64,000 nt of DNA from Notospermus geniculatus (lineage: Eukaryota; Nemertea; Pilidiophora; Heteronemertea; Lineidae): contig NMRB01001582.1 in NCBI GenBank assembly GCA_002633025.1, forward strand, positions 46,487 through 110,486, read 5' to 3'. This document shows, in pieces, positions 9,941 to 20,475 of the stretch. The translations under genes and the position numbers were made by a program. The notes beneath the pieces were generated by a model, which was given only the letters and a program-made list of their open reading frames with translations, ran no database searches and was not told the DNA's origin. Each line of letters starts with the position of its first letter. Position 1 is the stretch's first letter.

Positions 9941-10789
9941 TTAATGGTTCACTGCTTCGGACCTTATCTTCTCGAGACGACCCTTGTTCTCGTCAATTAC
10001 AGTGTGAACAAGTCGATAATAGCTGTTGAAATCTTTACTCAAAATTGGGACGGAGAGTCCAGTTATGAAGATACCAGAAAGTGCACACGCCATTGCCACG
10101 AGGTATCCTGGCCAGGCACTGGGGTACATGTCTCCGTAGCCGACAGTAGTCATGGTGATGAATGACCACCAGCATCCATCCCAGAAACTGTCAAATGTCC
10201 CTTGAACTGCAACTTCAGCAGCGTATATAAGAAACGAAAACAGAAGTGTAGCGATGCTGAAGCAGATGAACACCGTGGACAAGTCGTAGAAACTTCTTCT
10301 TACCACCAGAAGTAAGACACGGAGTCCAGCAAATGTGTTGGAGATTTCGAAGAGACGGAAAGGACGTAGGCCCTGAAACAACAACGACACCAGCCAAAGC
10401 CACTGTGAGATCTGTTCCAAAGAGCGTCCCCGTCCTGCGAAGTGTTTGACCATGAATAAAATTGCGCTTATCCAGTAAGACAAGAGCACTACAATCGCCA
10501 GGAGGCTCCAAGAATACTTTAGGAAGTCACGTTTGTAAGGACAAACTATAAAACGCACGAGGAATTCAAGGAGTAAGATAAGGTTTAGGGCGCCATCAAT
10601 CAAGAGGAACTCATCGTCTTGACGTGTCAACCAGAGTTTTTTCCACTTAGAAGTGTTAAACATCTTGAATACGTCTTGGTTTTCTGAAGCCTCGCCACGT
10701 GGTTTACGTATGGTTACGCGTTGATCGAAAAGCAAAGCGTACATCAGAATGGATCCAAGTAGAACCATTGCCATCAGCAGAGACCATAC
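9941..10789 (-). CDS. Kv-type potassium channel, exon 2 (S1-S6 and pore)
   Basis: This exon encodes the membrane part of a voltage-gated-type K+ channel of the plasma membrane. The acceptor TTCCTTCACAG lies just right of 10789. The frame (VWSLLMAMVLL...) joins in phase 0 to the T1 exon ending at 15221, giving about 434 residues in all. It shows S1, S2 with EFLVRF, S3, a weak S4, S5, a pore with the K+ selectivity filter TTVGYGD (full-length residues about 366-372), S6 and a short tail. The order and filter make the family call firm. The voltage sensor is odd. Aligned to Shaker-type S4, the charge positions R1, R2, K5 and R6 are L, Q, E and N, so only two arginines remain. The S3 aspartate is alanine and the S6 PVP hinge reads SVP. 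It may be a weakly voltage-dependent or modulatory (silent) subunit. Confidence 0.93.
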   Translation of the reverse strand, partial: VWSLLMAMVLLGSILMYALLFDQRVTIRKPRGEASENQDVFKMFNTSKWKKLWLTRQDDEFLLIDGALNLILLLEFLVRFIVCPYKRDFLKYSWSLLAIVVLLSYWISAILFMVKHFAGRGRSLEQISQWLWLVSLLFQGLRPFRLFEISNTFAGLRVLLLVVRRSFYDLSTVFICFSIATLLFSFLIYAAEVAVQGTFDSFWDGCWWSFITMTTVGYGDMYPSAWPGYLVAMACALSGIFITGLSVPILSKDFNSYYRLVHTVIDENKGRLEKIRSEAVNH

Positions 10790-11004
10790 CTGTGAAGGAA
10801 GTACATGTATAAGTAAACTCTCGGTAATAAGTAAATCCGCACCAGATATTCATGATTTACTCGATAACTACTAATTATTTTTTTCCCAATTTGTGGACAT
10901 GTGAAAGCCACATGCACTGTCTCACACATCCCGCTTCAGTTATTCAAATCGACCAACATCCCTGTCATCCACAGCAGTTCAAAGAGGGCAGGGTGGCTTG
11001 CTCA

Positions 11005-11577
11005 TTAAAGCTGACAGGTCAGATATACTCTCCCACTTGTATGCAAAAATTTTTACGCTCAACTTCGGCAGACCACGAGCTCTGCCGAAGTCGAGCGTTC
11101 GGTAATGTTCGTAACGTACACTAAGCTTCCTACCTTGAACGCCTCCTGAGAAGAGGCGGAGTCTGAGCGGACGTGGTTGCACTCGCAACTATGCACGACC
11201 GGAGCTAACATTTGTTTTGAGGTCAAATCGCCTATTTGCATGTGTTGTCGAATGGCCATGTTATGTGGAATTAGTTTTCGTTTGGACCTTCTCCCTTTTT
11301 TTGACGCAGATTGCATGCGATTTCTTTGGATACATACACTGTATATTTGGAGCCTACCTCTGTCCATGCAGAGCCCTCGATCCTTCACTTCCGGTGATCA
11401 GGCGAGTGAATGATGACGTAGTTGGTATGCGCAGGGTGTAATGGGTGTTTCAAGGTAGGAAGCTTAGTGTACATTACGAACATTACCGAACGCTTCGGCA
11501 GCCTCGTGGTCTGCCGAAGTTGAGCGTAAAAAATTTTGCATACAAGTGGGAGAGTATATCTGACCTGTCAGCTTTAA
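11005..11577. mobile_element. Foldback element with about 130-bp arms
   Basis: The left arm (11005-11138, TTAAAGCTGACAGGTCAG...) is the near-exact complement of the right arm (11449-11577, ...CTGACCTGTCAGCTTTAA). Each arm contains its own small hairpin (CTTCGGCAGA...TCTGCCGAAG). The 310-bp centre has no clear coding sequence. Confidence 0.85.
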
Positions 11578-11579
11578 GC

Positions 11580-12630
11580 GACAGTCCAGTGAAAATTTTC
11601 CAAAAGTATATCAAGATCTCGCCAAAAATTGCATTTTTGTGCAAAATCGCAGCACATGCTTGGCAACCAGTGAACCCAACTATGAGGTGGTCCCTTAGAC
11701 ATGTCCCCAATCAGTGCCCTGAATTGAATGTTGCACATGTAGTTAGATCTGCAAGTTTACGTTTTCTTTCAAGCTTTCCGCTTTTGAATCATCCGAGAGT
11801 TAAGGGTCAGCTCCTACCATGACAATATTTCTGTCGTTAAAAGCTAATAAATAATGCACTGCATCAGAATGGGTCGACTTCTTCACTGCATGATGTGTTG
11901 CGGCAGTGGGGGCTGGGTGTTCCAGACGACGGGTTGTTGGGATTGTAAGCTGAATTACTAATTAGTCATCTGCGTTTCTGGAGGGCATTGGTAAACAGAG
12001 AAATCAAGAAATGAAGAAATCGAGAGCCCCCAAGATCGATTAGTTAAACCTATGTTTTTCTACATCTATTCAGGTCGCATTTGTGCATGGGCAGTTATTT
12101 CCGCAAATAAACACAAGCATATTAGGGACATTGTGCAGCACGTCACCAGTGGAATGCCAAAGCGGAATTCATTCAAGACTGATGTTTCGTTTAAGATTTG
12201 AAAAAGTACAGTCCAAAAATTTAATATTCATTATATAATAAAAAACATACTCAAAGAATTGTAAAAATTTCCTCCAGAATTTATAAAATATCGCCCAAGA
12301 TCTGAACATTTTCGTCCAAGATTGTCACGTGCGTCTTGCCAAGATGCACGTGACCACAAAACTGATGACGTCATGAAGTGCATGAATAACCCGAGCGCAT
12401 TTCGTCATTTTCATGAATTTTCTTTTTGCATGGCAACCTTGACGCCTTGGACACTTCCGGTAAACAGCTATGCAGTAGGATCATTGCTCGAAAAGGCTGA
12501 AAATTAACGCTATAACTCCTATAATTCGGGAATAGGGAGACAAGACCAAATACACGCTGGGGAATCAGTACTGCGCGAAGCCGTGCAATCGCCGTATTCC
12601 GAGTCCGGGTTTTCCAAACCTTCGTGTCAA
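11580..12630. other. Intron sequence without a visible gene
   Basis: No coding or repeat structure is convincing except a short stretch near 12000-12040 (AAATCAAGAAATGAAGAAATCGA) that is the complement of 15060-15090. This suggests an older inverted duplication within the intron. Confidence 0.4.
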
Positions 12631-12631
12631 A

Positions 12632-12708
12632 ATGGCTGACTCGGAAGAAAATGAACAGGACAGGCTACAAAAATCGAACACAGATGATAGAAATGTCATC
12701 GAATCTGA
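12632..12708 (+). CDS. Candidate first coding exon (MADSEEN), left arm
   Basis: ATG in the context AAAATGG opens an acidic frame MADSEENEQDRLQKSN and on to NVIES, and reaches GA|GTAAGTAAGG, a strong donor (in frame the next codon would be a stop). The same sequence, inverted and with one Asp/Gly change, lies at 13165-13241. The two copies point at each other. No downstream exon was found. It could be a real first exon, a captured exon in a foldback element, or an assembly artefact beside the gap. Confidence 0.4.
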
Positions 12709-13164
12709 GTAAGTAAGGCGTACAGTCGGATCTCAGTGGTCTACTGCAGCTCTCTGAGAAATTTGGTGTTGTAACTCATTTTCGTTAACGAGTTTGAGCT
12801 GTAAAACCAGCGCGGTGTCATTGCTGAAAAAATGGCACCGGCGTCGACCGTAGGCCTAGTCGAGACCACGGTCTTTTCATGCAAGAACTCTCGTACCACG
12901 TGTACCGTAGGCCTAACAGGCTGCAGACTTGTTACTGTTGTAATACTCATAGGCTGCATCATCATGATATATAGCTACGGGATGTAGGGTAGGCCTACAC
13001 GCCACACGGTCATGACGTGGACGGGGGACGCCGGTGCAATTTTTTTCAGCAATGACACCGCGCCGGTTTTACAGCTCAAACTCGCTAACGAAAATGAGTT
13101 ACAACACCAAATTTCTCAGAGAGCTGCAGTAGACCACTGAGATCCGACTGTACGCCTTACTTAC

Positions 13165-13241
13165 TCAGATTCGATGACATTTCTATCTCCTGTGTTCGAT
13201 TTTTGTAGCCTGTCCTGTTCATTTTCTTCCGAGTCAGCCAT
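13165..13241 (-). CDS. Candidate first coding exon (MADSEEN), right arm
   Basis: This is the mirror copy of 12632-12708, with the ATG at 13241-13239 directly against the N gap. It differs by one residue (NTGDRN instead of NTDDRN). Confidence 0.35.
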
Positions 13242-13534
13242 NNNNNNNNNNNNNNNNNNNNNNNNNNNNNNNNNNNNNNNNNNNNNNNNNNNNNNNNNNN
13301 NNNNNNNNNNNNNNNNNNNNNNNNNNNNNNNNNNNNNNNNNNNNNNNNNNNNNNNNNNNNNNNNNNNNNNNNNNNNNNNNNNNNNNNNNNNNNNNNNNNN
13401 NNNNNNNNNNNNNNNNNNNNNNNNNNNNNNNNNNNNNNNNNNNNNNNNNNNNNNNNNNNNNNNNNNNNNNNNNNNNNNNNNNNNNNNNNNNNNNNNNNNN
13501 NNNNNNNNNNNNNNNNNNNNNNNNNNNNNNNNNN

Positions 13535-13770
13535 GGCGAAACAAAGATAACAGAGCGTGGGTTCGATTCCCAGCTGGGTCCAATTTTTTCTCCTTTCAAA
13601 AAAGTGTTCACTTGGTGCTCACCAGAGGATGTTGACACCTCACAGCTCGCAGACAAATGAGGGTCCATCATGTTATGAGCCTTCGTTTGAGGTGTTTGCT
13701 GGGCGTTTGCAATTCTCTTGCCCACTGTACGGGGGCTTTTTGTTCGGGTTCACGTCAACAGCCTTTAAAG
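13535..13770 (+). repeat. tRNA-derived SINE, 5' end lost in gap
   Basis: A perfect B box GGTTCGATTCC (13560-13570) is followed by CCAGCTGGGTCCA, a pyrimidine run, AAAAAAGTGTTCA, GATGTTGACACCTC and the tail TTTGAGGTGTTTGCTGGGCG...GGGGGCTTTTTGTTCG. The body matches the SINEs at 43316-43590 (minus) and 43690-43850 (plus). Confidence 0.75.
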
Positions 13771-13897
13771 TAATACACTGTACATATATAATGCCCACTG
13801 CTATCTGCTGGGAGAGATGGCATTATCATTTTGCAGATGGCAGCACACATTCAGAATACCCATAAATAAGAAATGCGGGTACATCCTGAAGTGTGTA

Positions 13898-14025
13898 ACG
13901 CCTGCTGTACACGATCAAATTTTTCATCCATTTTTTTTGAGAAATTCAGATTCCGGGCCTACTTTGGCTTTACTGTATAAACCCGCAGAAAGTAGGATGA
14001 AAAATTTGATCGCGTACAGCGGGCT
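13898..14025. mobile_element. MITE, GCTGTACACGATCAAATT ends
   Basis: Arms CCTGCTGTACACGATCAAAT...CATCC and the complement GGATGAAAAATTTGATCGCG...CAGCGGG enclose a 60-bp centre. Related single ends occur near 39736 and 55725. Confidence 0.75.
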
Positions 14026-14246
14026 TTTAGTTCACAGCATATTATGCTCCACTGTTAATAATGTTAGTAGTGCCAATGTTAGTAGTGTCCTCTACGAAAG
14101 CTACTGCGCATGTCACGGGCATTCGTATTTCGTATTTCGTATTTTATGCGTAACTCGAAATTTGGCAAAGTACGAAATACGAACACGAATTTCATTTTCG
14201 TGTTCGGTTTTCGTAGTTCGTAAGTATGCGAAACCTCCCTATTATT

Positions 14247-14638
14247 AGGGAGTTCTCGCAAATCTGACGAAAAACGAAGTACGAAATACGAAATTGGACG
14301 TCATATCCATGACGTAATGTATTTCAGGAAATGGCTGGTACCATAAATATCGCCTGCTGCAAGAGCGTCTTTTAGCGTATGACGTTAGAACGACAGAGGT
14401 ACGGTGTATATTAAACTTTGAAATTTATCTTTCGTTTCCACTACGTTGATACGAATTGGAAATTTAAAAATTCAAGATGCGCCATAACTCTTTCGATCCT
14501 ACATGACATGCTAAAAGACGCACTGGCAGGAGGGACATTTGTGGTACGAACCATTTCCTGAAAAACATTACGTCATGGATATGACGTCCAAGTTCGTATT
14601 TCGTACTTCGTTTTTCGTCAGATTTGCGAAAACTCCCT
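14247..14638. mobile_element. MITE, AGGGAGTT(T)TCGCAAATC ends
   Basis: The ends AGGGAGTTCTCGCAAATC and GATTTGCGAAAACTCCCT are followed by about 140-bp arms containing TACGAAATACGAA and GACGTCATATCCATGACG. The same family forms the double element at 58486-59274, and similar ends occur at 16538-16659. Confidence 0.8.
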
Positions 14639-14699
14639 ATTGTCAGTATGGTGTAATGCGTGTGTCGTGGGTTCAATTCTGAACATCTTGGGCGCGAAT

Positions 14700-15220
14700 G
14701 GTTGTGTGACTGTGTAATTTATGGGTTATGATTCTCGAAGTTTTGATTTGGACTACCACTATTGACCACAAATGAGCGAAGGATCGAAGCCAGGACCCTG
14801 CACTGCGCCATAAGGCTCACAGCTCCAAGGTCCTTGAAAACTTAGACATAATTGTCTCGTTTGTGGTCGGAAATTTCCGGGGTGGGGGTGGGGGTCATGT
14901 CCTGTCTGTGCTGTATGATACAAAACATATCATCAATCCAGTTTTGTTTGATGCAGGTGATGTGCTGCACGATGGCCCTACTATGCTTGTCTTTATTTGC
15001 GGCAATAACTGCCCATACTGAGTAGATGTAGAAAGGCGTAGGTCCACCAAGTCGATCTTGGGAGTTGTCGATTTCTTCATTTCTTGATTTCTCTGTTTAC
15101 CAATACCCGTTTCTGGAAGGTTGATAGATGAGCGCCTCATAAATAAGCTCCTTCGGTTGACCGCATAATATGAAATAGAGAGCGTTATTGGCCTCCTTCG
15201 CAAGATAAGCTGTGCCTTAC
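14700..15220. other. Kv intron, donor-proximal part
   Basis: No gene is seen. AAATCAAGAAATGAAGAAATCG at about 15070 is the complement of 12000-12030. Confidence 0.4.
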
Positions 15221-15676
15221 CTTTGCCCATTTGGAGTAAACAGGGATTTGCATAAACATCCACAATCGGATCCTATATGTCCGCCATCCTCTGCTTCTGC
15301 TCAGAATATCCATACTTTTGTCACAGTCAAATGATATTTCTTTACGGATCGCCTCAACAACGGCTTTATCCTTCAGCGCATCATGAATTTTCCCAGCACA
15401 ACAAGGAGAAACTAAGTTCAACGGCACATCCCAGTATTCCAGTTCCTCTAAAATTTCAATCCCACAGGTCCCACTCGGCATGTGTACCTCCTTCTTCTGA
15501 TGTGCCTTCAGTATTAGACTGAAATAATCGGGATTTCTATCAAAGAAATAACTCCCCATACTGTTCTCATAGTGAGTTTTTTCTCTGACACACTTCGCCA
15601 GCTTCGATTCGGGGATATTTAAAACAGTTGAACAACAAGTAAGGAACTCTGTTCCGCTCACGTTGATTCGTATCAT
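15221..15676 (-). CDS. Kv-type potassium channel, exon 1 (T1 tetramerisation domain)
   Basis: This exon encodes the cytoplasmic N-terminal T1 domain that assembles Kv subunits into tetramers. The start chosen, MIRINVSGTEF, places the RINVSG strand at residue 2, as in Kv proteins. An upstream in-frame ATG at 15781 would add 35 residues of no T1 character. Visible landmarks are YFFDRNP (residues 43-49), the zinc site H65, C71, C92, C93 (exactly HX5CX20CC, the pattern of non-Shaker Kv2/3/4-type subunits) and a pre-S1 stretch RLWMFMQIPVYSKWAK. The exon ends AAG|GTAAGG in phase 0 and joins exon 2 at 10789. The intact zinc ligands suggest that assembly is preserved even though the voltage sensor is not. 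Confidence 0.9.
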
Positions 15677-16537
15677 ATTCAGCGTGTGGATAGAAAGAGA
15701 CCTAGTTGCTGCGTTGATCAGGCAGATCCGGAAGAGTGGCCACCGGATGAAAACCAGTATTGTGTTTCGAGCAGGGAGCACTTAGTTTTTGTCAACCAAC
15801 ACGCTAATATAACTATCCATGAAGATAATGGAAACCCAATCAATATCTCGGACAAAACACAAAATCATATCAAATATTTGTTGATAACCGGTACTCACTA
15901 TACGTATATAAGGGTTATTCGAAAAAGGTGCACTTTTGAAACTTCAATAGGCCTATATCCTGAAATGTTCAACCGAATGCTGTAAAACTGCACCAAAAAA
16001 AGGCAATGATAAATAAAGAGATGACATGAATTTCATCTCAATATCCTCCTTGGGTTTGGAATAATGCTCGGTACAAAAATACAGTAAACCTCGCGTAAGT
16101 CGACACTTTCGGGACCAAGATTTTTATGGCGACTTAGAGATTTGACGATCTATACGTAAGTCGACATTTCGCCGACTTACATATAAGCCGCCACTTCGAC
16201 GACTTAGGCATGTAACTCGCCGTTTTGGCGACTTACGACTCATAAATTTGTGACATTACTTGTATATTTCAAATGTAGGTCTTTGTTCTAACCTCGCCTT
16301 CGCAACTTCGTCCCGTTGATTGCCTGTGTTGATCCTCAGAGCTGACCACTGGCCACGGTAGGGGCCTATTCAAATGATTGGGATTTTTCATGCTGTCTGC
16401 TGTATTCATATCCAGATACCGGTAATAAAGAAGAAACGGGAGATTCCATATGGGACAATTACTTTTTAATCTTAACAAAAAATAACAGAACATGGACGGG
16501 CAGTTTCCACCTTCGGGAAATTACACAGGTATTATAA

Positions 16538-16659
16538 AGTTTTCGCAAAGCCCCCGAAACGCCAACGCGAACGTCTGTCCTTTTATTCGATGCTCTCTTC
16601 GTGGCATCGCACAATAGGTTTGGCGTTTGCGTTGGCGTTTCGGGGGCTTTGCGAAAACT
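16538..16659. mobile_element. MITE, AGTTTTCGCAAAGCCCCC ends
   Basis: The arms AGTTTTCGCAAAGCCCCCG... and their complement are over 30 bp (through GAAACGCCAACGC). It lies within the left part of the Tigger element. Confidence 0.8.
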
Positions 16660-17579
16660 CCCTATTAATAGCTCTCTCCCATACGGGAGGCTTCTTTCTC
16701 CCTGAAATGGGCATAGACTGGTTCCCAGTAAAAAAGTGTAAAAAAATCTCCTGAGTCTGCATTGTTCTAATAACTCTTCCAACGTAAACAGTCAGCGTAA
16801 TCATCGTTTGATTGTTAAAGATTGTTAAAATTATTGATTGTTAACAACGCTAATCTACAGAAAAAAAACCCTTCTTACATGTACCTCAGTACTGAGCAAA
16901 AAAATGTTCAACACTGCTGTGAGATTTTTCATTCGCAAAAACTGTTGGCCCTACATCCAGTTTCTCGAAACCAAGATTCACGGCCACATTGATGAGTCCA
17001 TTGGTACTCAGATTATTGGTGGTGACTCTGTTTTATCAGTGACCACGCCGCGCCTTAGGCATGTTCTGGGTGTAGTGACAACTCTCCATGAAAACTAGTT
17101 GAAGAATTAGTAGCCTAGCGCATTCCAGATCTCGCATTCCAGTCATTCACATCAAGAAATTTGGTTTTTAAGCCTGGGTACGAATCGTCTGACCCCTAAT
17201 CACGTGATTACAATCAGCCAGTCAGCTTCCAGTGACAGAAATCCGGCCATGGATTAACAAAATGCAATTTCGTTGGACCCATTCCCGCGAATGAACTGAG
17301 AAGCCATCAGGTTCAAAATGTTGATAAATGTACATGTATCGAATGTATCCACAAACTCTGCAGGGATAACAATAAACAATAGAAAGATGTTTTGCCAACG
17401 ACTGATAGGCAGAACCAACGAAACGGAATTACGTATGTACTAATTAGAATGTGAATACGTACATTACATGTACATCTACCTCGTTCGCAATTATGGGCAC
17501 TTTACTTCCCTGCACTCGTGAAGAATTCACCAATGGTTGTCTGGCGCTGCCTTTTGGGCATTTCACTTTGAAGGAATGT
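16660..17579. other. Left non-coding part of the Tigger element
   Basis: No convincing gene is seen between the MITE and the transposase stop. Confidence 0.4.
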
Positions 17580-17990
17580 CTAGTACTCGTCCCCCAAGTC
17601 AAAGATACGAGAAGGACAGTCCACAACTGATGATGCAAATCGCTTCAGTACATCAATGGCTCTGAATGCTTCATGAATTGAAGGAGGGCAGGGGAGTTCA
17701 GCTGCACTGGTGGAAGCGGCATCGTCACCCATCACGACCACGTCTTCGTCGCCAGAATCGTCGGGAGCATTGTCTGCAACAGGTCTGACAGATTCAACGA
17801 TTTCAGCATCAGACAGTTCTTGGGTCCCCATATCAGTACTGTCGACATCCACGTATTCTTCCATAGTAGGCATCGCATCTGCCCCAAAGAAATCGGCGAG
17901 CCTGTCCCAAATGTTACGGAATTCCCTGATATCCGCAGCGTCCACCACATCGTCCCCTTCAATTTCTACTTCGCCACTGTCACAAACCAC
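17580..17990 (-). pseudogene. Tigger transposase, C-terminal fragment
   Basis: An acidic frame (DSGEVEIEGDDVVDAADIRE, then WDRLADFF, later AFRAIDVLKRFASSVVDCPS) is the kind of acidic linker and C-terminal helix found at the end of Tigger/CENP-B-like transposases. It is separated from the rest of the gene by about 700 bp of unrelated sequence (about 18000-18720), so it is read as the displaced 3' end of the gene at 18637-19697. Confidence 0.65.
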
Positions 17991-17999
17991 CCTAAACCA

Positions 18000-18720
18000 C
18001 CCTAAACCTAAACCTCCCTAGTTCCCTGTTTCCTGATCACCTTGTATAGTGTTGGGAATGCTTATTGTGTGTGTGAGATTAGGCGTGAGGAATTTAGGGA
18101 GAGTTGTGTAAGATGACTCTAGTTTTATGCTTGGGTGGGGAGAGTTTTTGGCAGTATGTGTTGGTCATGTTGTGGTGTGAGGAGTGAATGTCAGGGAATG
18201 TCCCATGTTTGAAGAGTAGAGGCTGCGGGGTAAGTTTTTTGTATTTCTTGTATTTTCCGTTTGTACACAATTTTAGTTCTCGCCCAGTGTGAATAAGTGC
18301 CAAACATTGAGTTAAAAGGAACTGGTATAATTTATGTACGACTTCTGTAATAGTAAGTGTAGAAGTAAGTGTAAGTGTAAATCAGTGAGTATAAAAGTAA
18401 GTCAGTGTAGTAAGTACCGTAAGTAAAATAAGCCAGTGTGAGTACAAGTAGTGGTAACGAAAGTATACCGGTGGAGAATAGAAGGGGCTATATTTTATGG
18501 AAAGTAAGTGGGTACAGCATGGTGTTGGGCAAGTTGGTCGTTATTTACTTTTAGTCATTAGTTAACTTATTTACGTGCACTTATGTTTTGGTATACCTTT
18601 ATGTTTTAGTATACCTTATGTGTGTTTTTTGTTGTTTCAGTTTTCCCCTTGTTGTACCCTGTAGTCGACAGGGCAGTGGTTAGCGGAAATACATGTATAT
18701 ACGAATGGCGCTAACTTCGC
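18000..18720. repeat. Insert splitting the transposase, with GTAAGT cluster
   Basis: Non-coding DNA lies between the two transposase parts. The right part (about 18345-18520, plus strand) has six to seven GTAAGT words in about 170 bp, and the left edge has TTTAGG-type repeats (CCTAAACCACCCTAAACC, 17990-18015). It could be an insertion or an unusually large intron. Confidence 0.4.
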
Positions 18721-19697
18721 GATATCGTCTTTTGTTGTGTGTTGGTTCCTGAACCCGTGACAGCCACCACTGTTATCATCTTTCACAAATCCCGTCGAAC
18801 GGAAGCAATTGGCAACTGTTGTCTGCTTGACTCTCCCCCATGCAGTCTTAATAGCATACATAGTATCAAGCAAATCCCATTTGAAGGGAGTTCCTGCTTC
18901 AACAGAGTTGACGTCATCCATGCTTTCTTATTGGCAGAATAGGGAAGTGGCAAACTGCGAACATGCTTGAACGCCCTTGGGTTTTTGCTCCTGTCAATGA
19001 CATACGTAGGCAACTTTTCTGACCCGTCCATGTTGGATGCTACCAACAAGGTGATTCGGACCTTATTCTCTTTCTTTCCATGATGTGACTGTCCTTTGAA
19101 GCCTAGCGTATTTTCTGGAAGCATGAGGTAAAAAAGGCCAGTTTCATCAGCATTAAAAATATCTTTGGGATTGTAGCGCTTGCATGTGTCCTTTAGTTTG
19201 CCTTGTTTCCACTCCGCGACTATCTCCGTGTTGACGCCGCCCGATTCACCAGCTTTCAAGACTTTACCGATGTCGTATCTTGCTTTGAACCTGTCAATCC
19301 AATTGTCGTGTATTTTATCAGCGTCCTCATGCCCGAACTCTCCGGCAAATTTTCGCGCCTTGAGTAACAGCATTTCTCCATGAACGCGAATTTCAGGTTT
19401 TGCTGAAACTTGGCGAAACCATTTCAATAATGCAGAATCAACATCTTCAAAGGAAACATGTTTGATGCGTTTTACAGTCCCTTTTTTGGTAGCTACAGTC
19501 TCTCCTTTCTCAATGGTGTCAATAATTTTTTGCCGGTTCTTTTCTAACAGATCATACAATGTTGGCCTTGCAATCCCAAATTTTTCAGCAATATCTGTCC
19601 TCTTCATACCCGGGTTGGCGTCAACAAACTGTATTATCTCGTACTTCTCTTTGTAGGACAGTGTTTTCAGTTTTCTCTTTGTCTTAGTGGACGCCAT
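18637..19697 (-). pseudogene. pogo/Tigger transposase with catalytic-core deletion and frameshift
   Basis: The start MASTKTKRKLKTLSYKEKYE opens a psq-type helix-turn-helix (to about residue 60), followed by a CENP-B-type helix-turn-helix (ALLKWFRQV...NWIDRFKARY) and the start of the DDE domain with the first catalytic aspartate (FNADETGLFY) and the KVRITLLVASN strand. At SANKKAWMT the sequence jumps to another frame that encodes LLDTMYAIKTAWGRV...NCFRSTGF, normally more than 100 residues further on. The parts containing the second and third catalytic residues are thus missing, so no active transposase can be made. In life it would bind the element ends and catalyse cut-and-paste transposition in the nucleus. 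Confidence 0.85.
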
Positions 19698-19933
19698 GGT
19701 GCTGCAACCAAATTCGAGAGTAATGTTACTCAGGGGTCAGTTCAGATCGCTTTGCCTGCTTCAACCGCCATTTTTTCTTTGCACAGCTCTTTGGCACCAA
19801 TAACCTTCACCTCCTACTCTGTCAAGTGGTCGTCTCCTGGCCGCAGATTGGCGGGTTTGTAAAGATGCCGGCAGATGAAACGATGCGACCACGTGATCTG
19901 AACCATGCGAACAAAAACTACCAGGGCACAGTT

Positions 19934-20300
19934 CTAGCGTCCAATGGAAATACCTAGTAAGTCACATTTTTGGAAAAAAAAGAGTTAAGGCCAAATTGGT
20001 ACTTACTAGGTATTGTTTCATGATAATAAACAGTTTGGAAAATGTTCGCCAAAGCCTCGGAAAGACAGTGGTTTTTACGTCTAAGTCATCAGAATTGTGA
20101 CTTACTACGTTTTTACCTTTGCAACTTCAGCATGAAATCAGAGGAAAAACATAGCAAATTGCATTTAATCCTGTTGTATGACATATTTTAATTAGGAGTG
20201 TTTTCCACAACAAAACTCTTCCAGGTTGTCATTCCACATAAACCTATTTTTCTCGAAAACAACAAAATGTGATATACTAGGTATTTCCATTGGACGCTAG
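19934..20300. mobile_element. 367-bp MITE with AGTT duplication, nested in the Tigger element
   Basis: The ends CTAGCGTCCAATGGAAATAC and its complement are flanked by AGTT on both sides (19930-19933, 20301-20304). It lies between the HIRAN and transposase genes. Confidence 0.85.
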
Positions 20301-20475
20301 AGTTGCCCAATTAGCGTTAGCATGAACGTTGCAGTAGGACTTAACGCTGTCCTTTTAAATTGAATTAAATGAAGGAGATAACGCCACTTTAGTGGATAAC
20401 GCTGATTGTGCAATAGGGCCCAGGTATTTATGTTTTCTTACCCTTTTCCGCGAAATTCCTGCAATCCTCTTGTGT

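Larger units (their letters stand above)
12632..13241. repeat. Inverted duplication of about 210-bp arms, reaching the gap
   Basis: The left arm (12632-12850) and right arm (13022-13241) are close complements, including the candidate exon, its donor and following intron sequence. The right arm runs into an N gap (13242-13534), so its outer limit is unknown. Confidence 0.85.
10790..15220 (-). other. 4.4 kb intron of the Kv channel gene
   Basis: The donor AAG|GTAAGG (at 15221/15220) and acceptor TTCACAG (10792-10790) define it on the minus strand. It holds a long foldback (11005-11577), an inverted duplicated candidate exon (12632-13241), a SINE (13535-13770) and two MITEs (13898-14025, 14247-14638). 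The stretches between them show no further gene. Confidence 0.85.

Noticed and set aside
13535-13580. A functional tRNA gene
   Set aside because: Only the B box half is present, and the following text matches SINE bodies elsewhere in the window.
15677-15781. Longer start for the Kv channel (35 extra residues)
   Set aside because: The added residues show no T1 features, and Kv T1 domains usually begin a few residues before the RINVSG-type strand.
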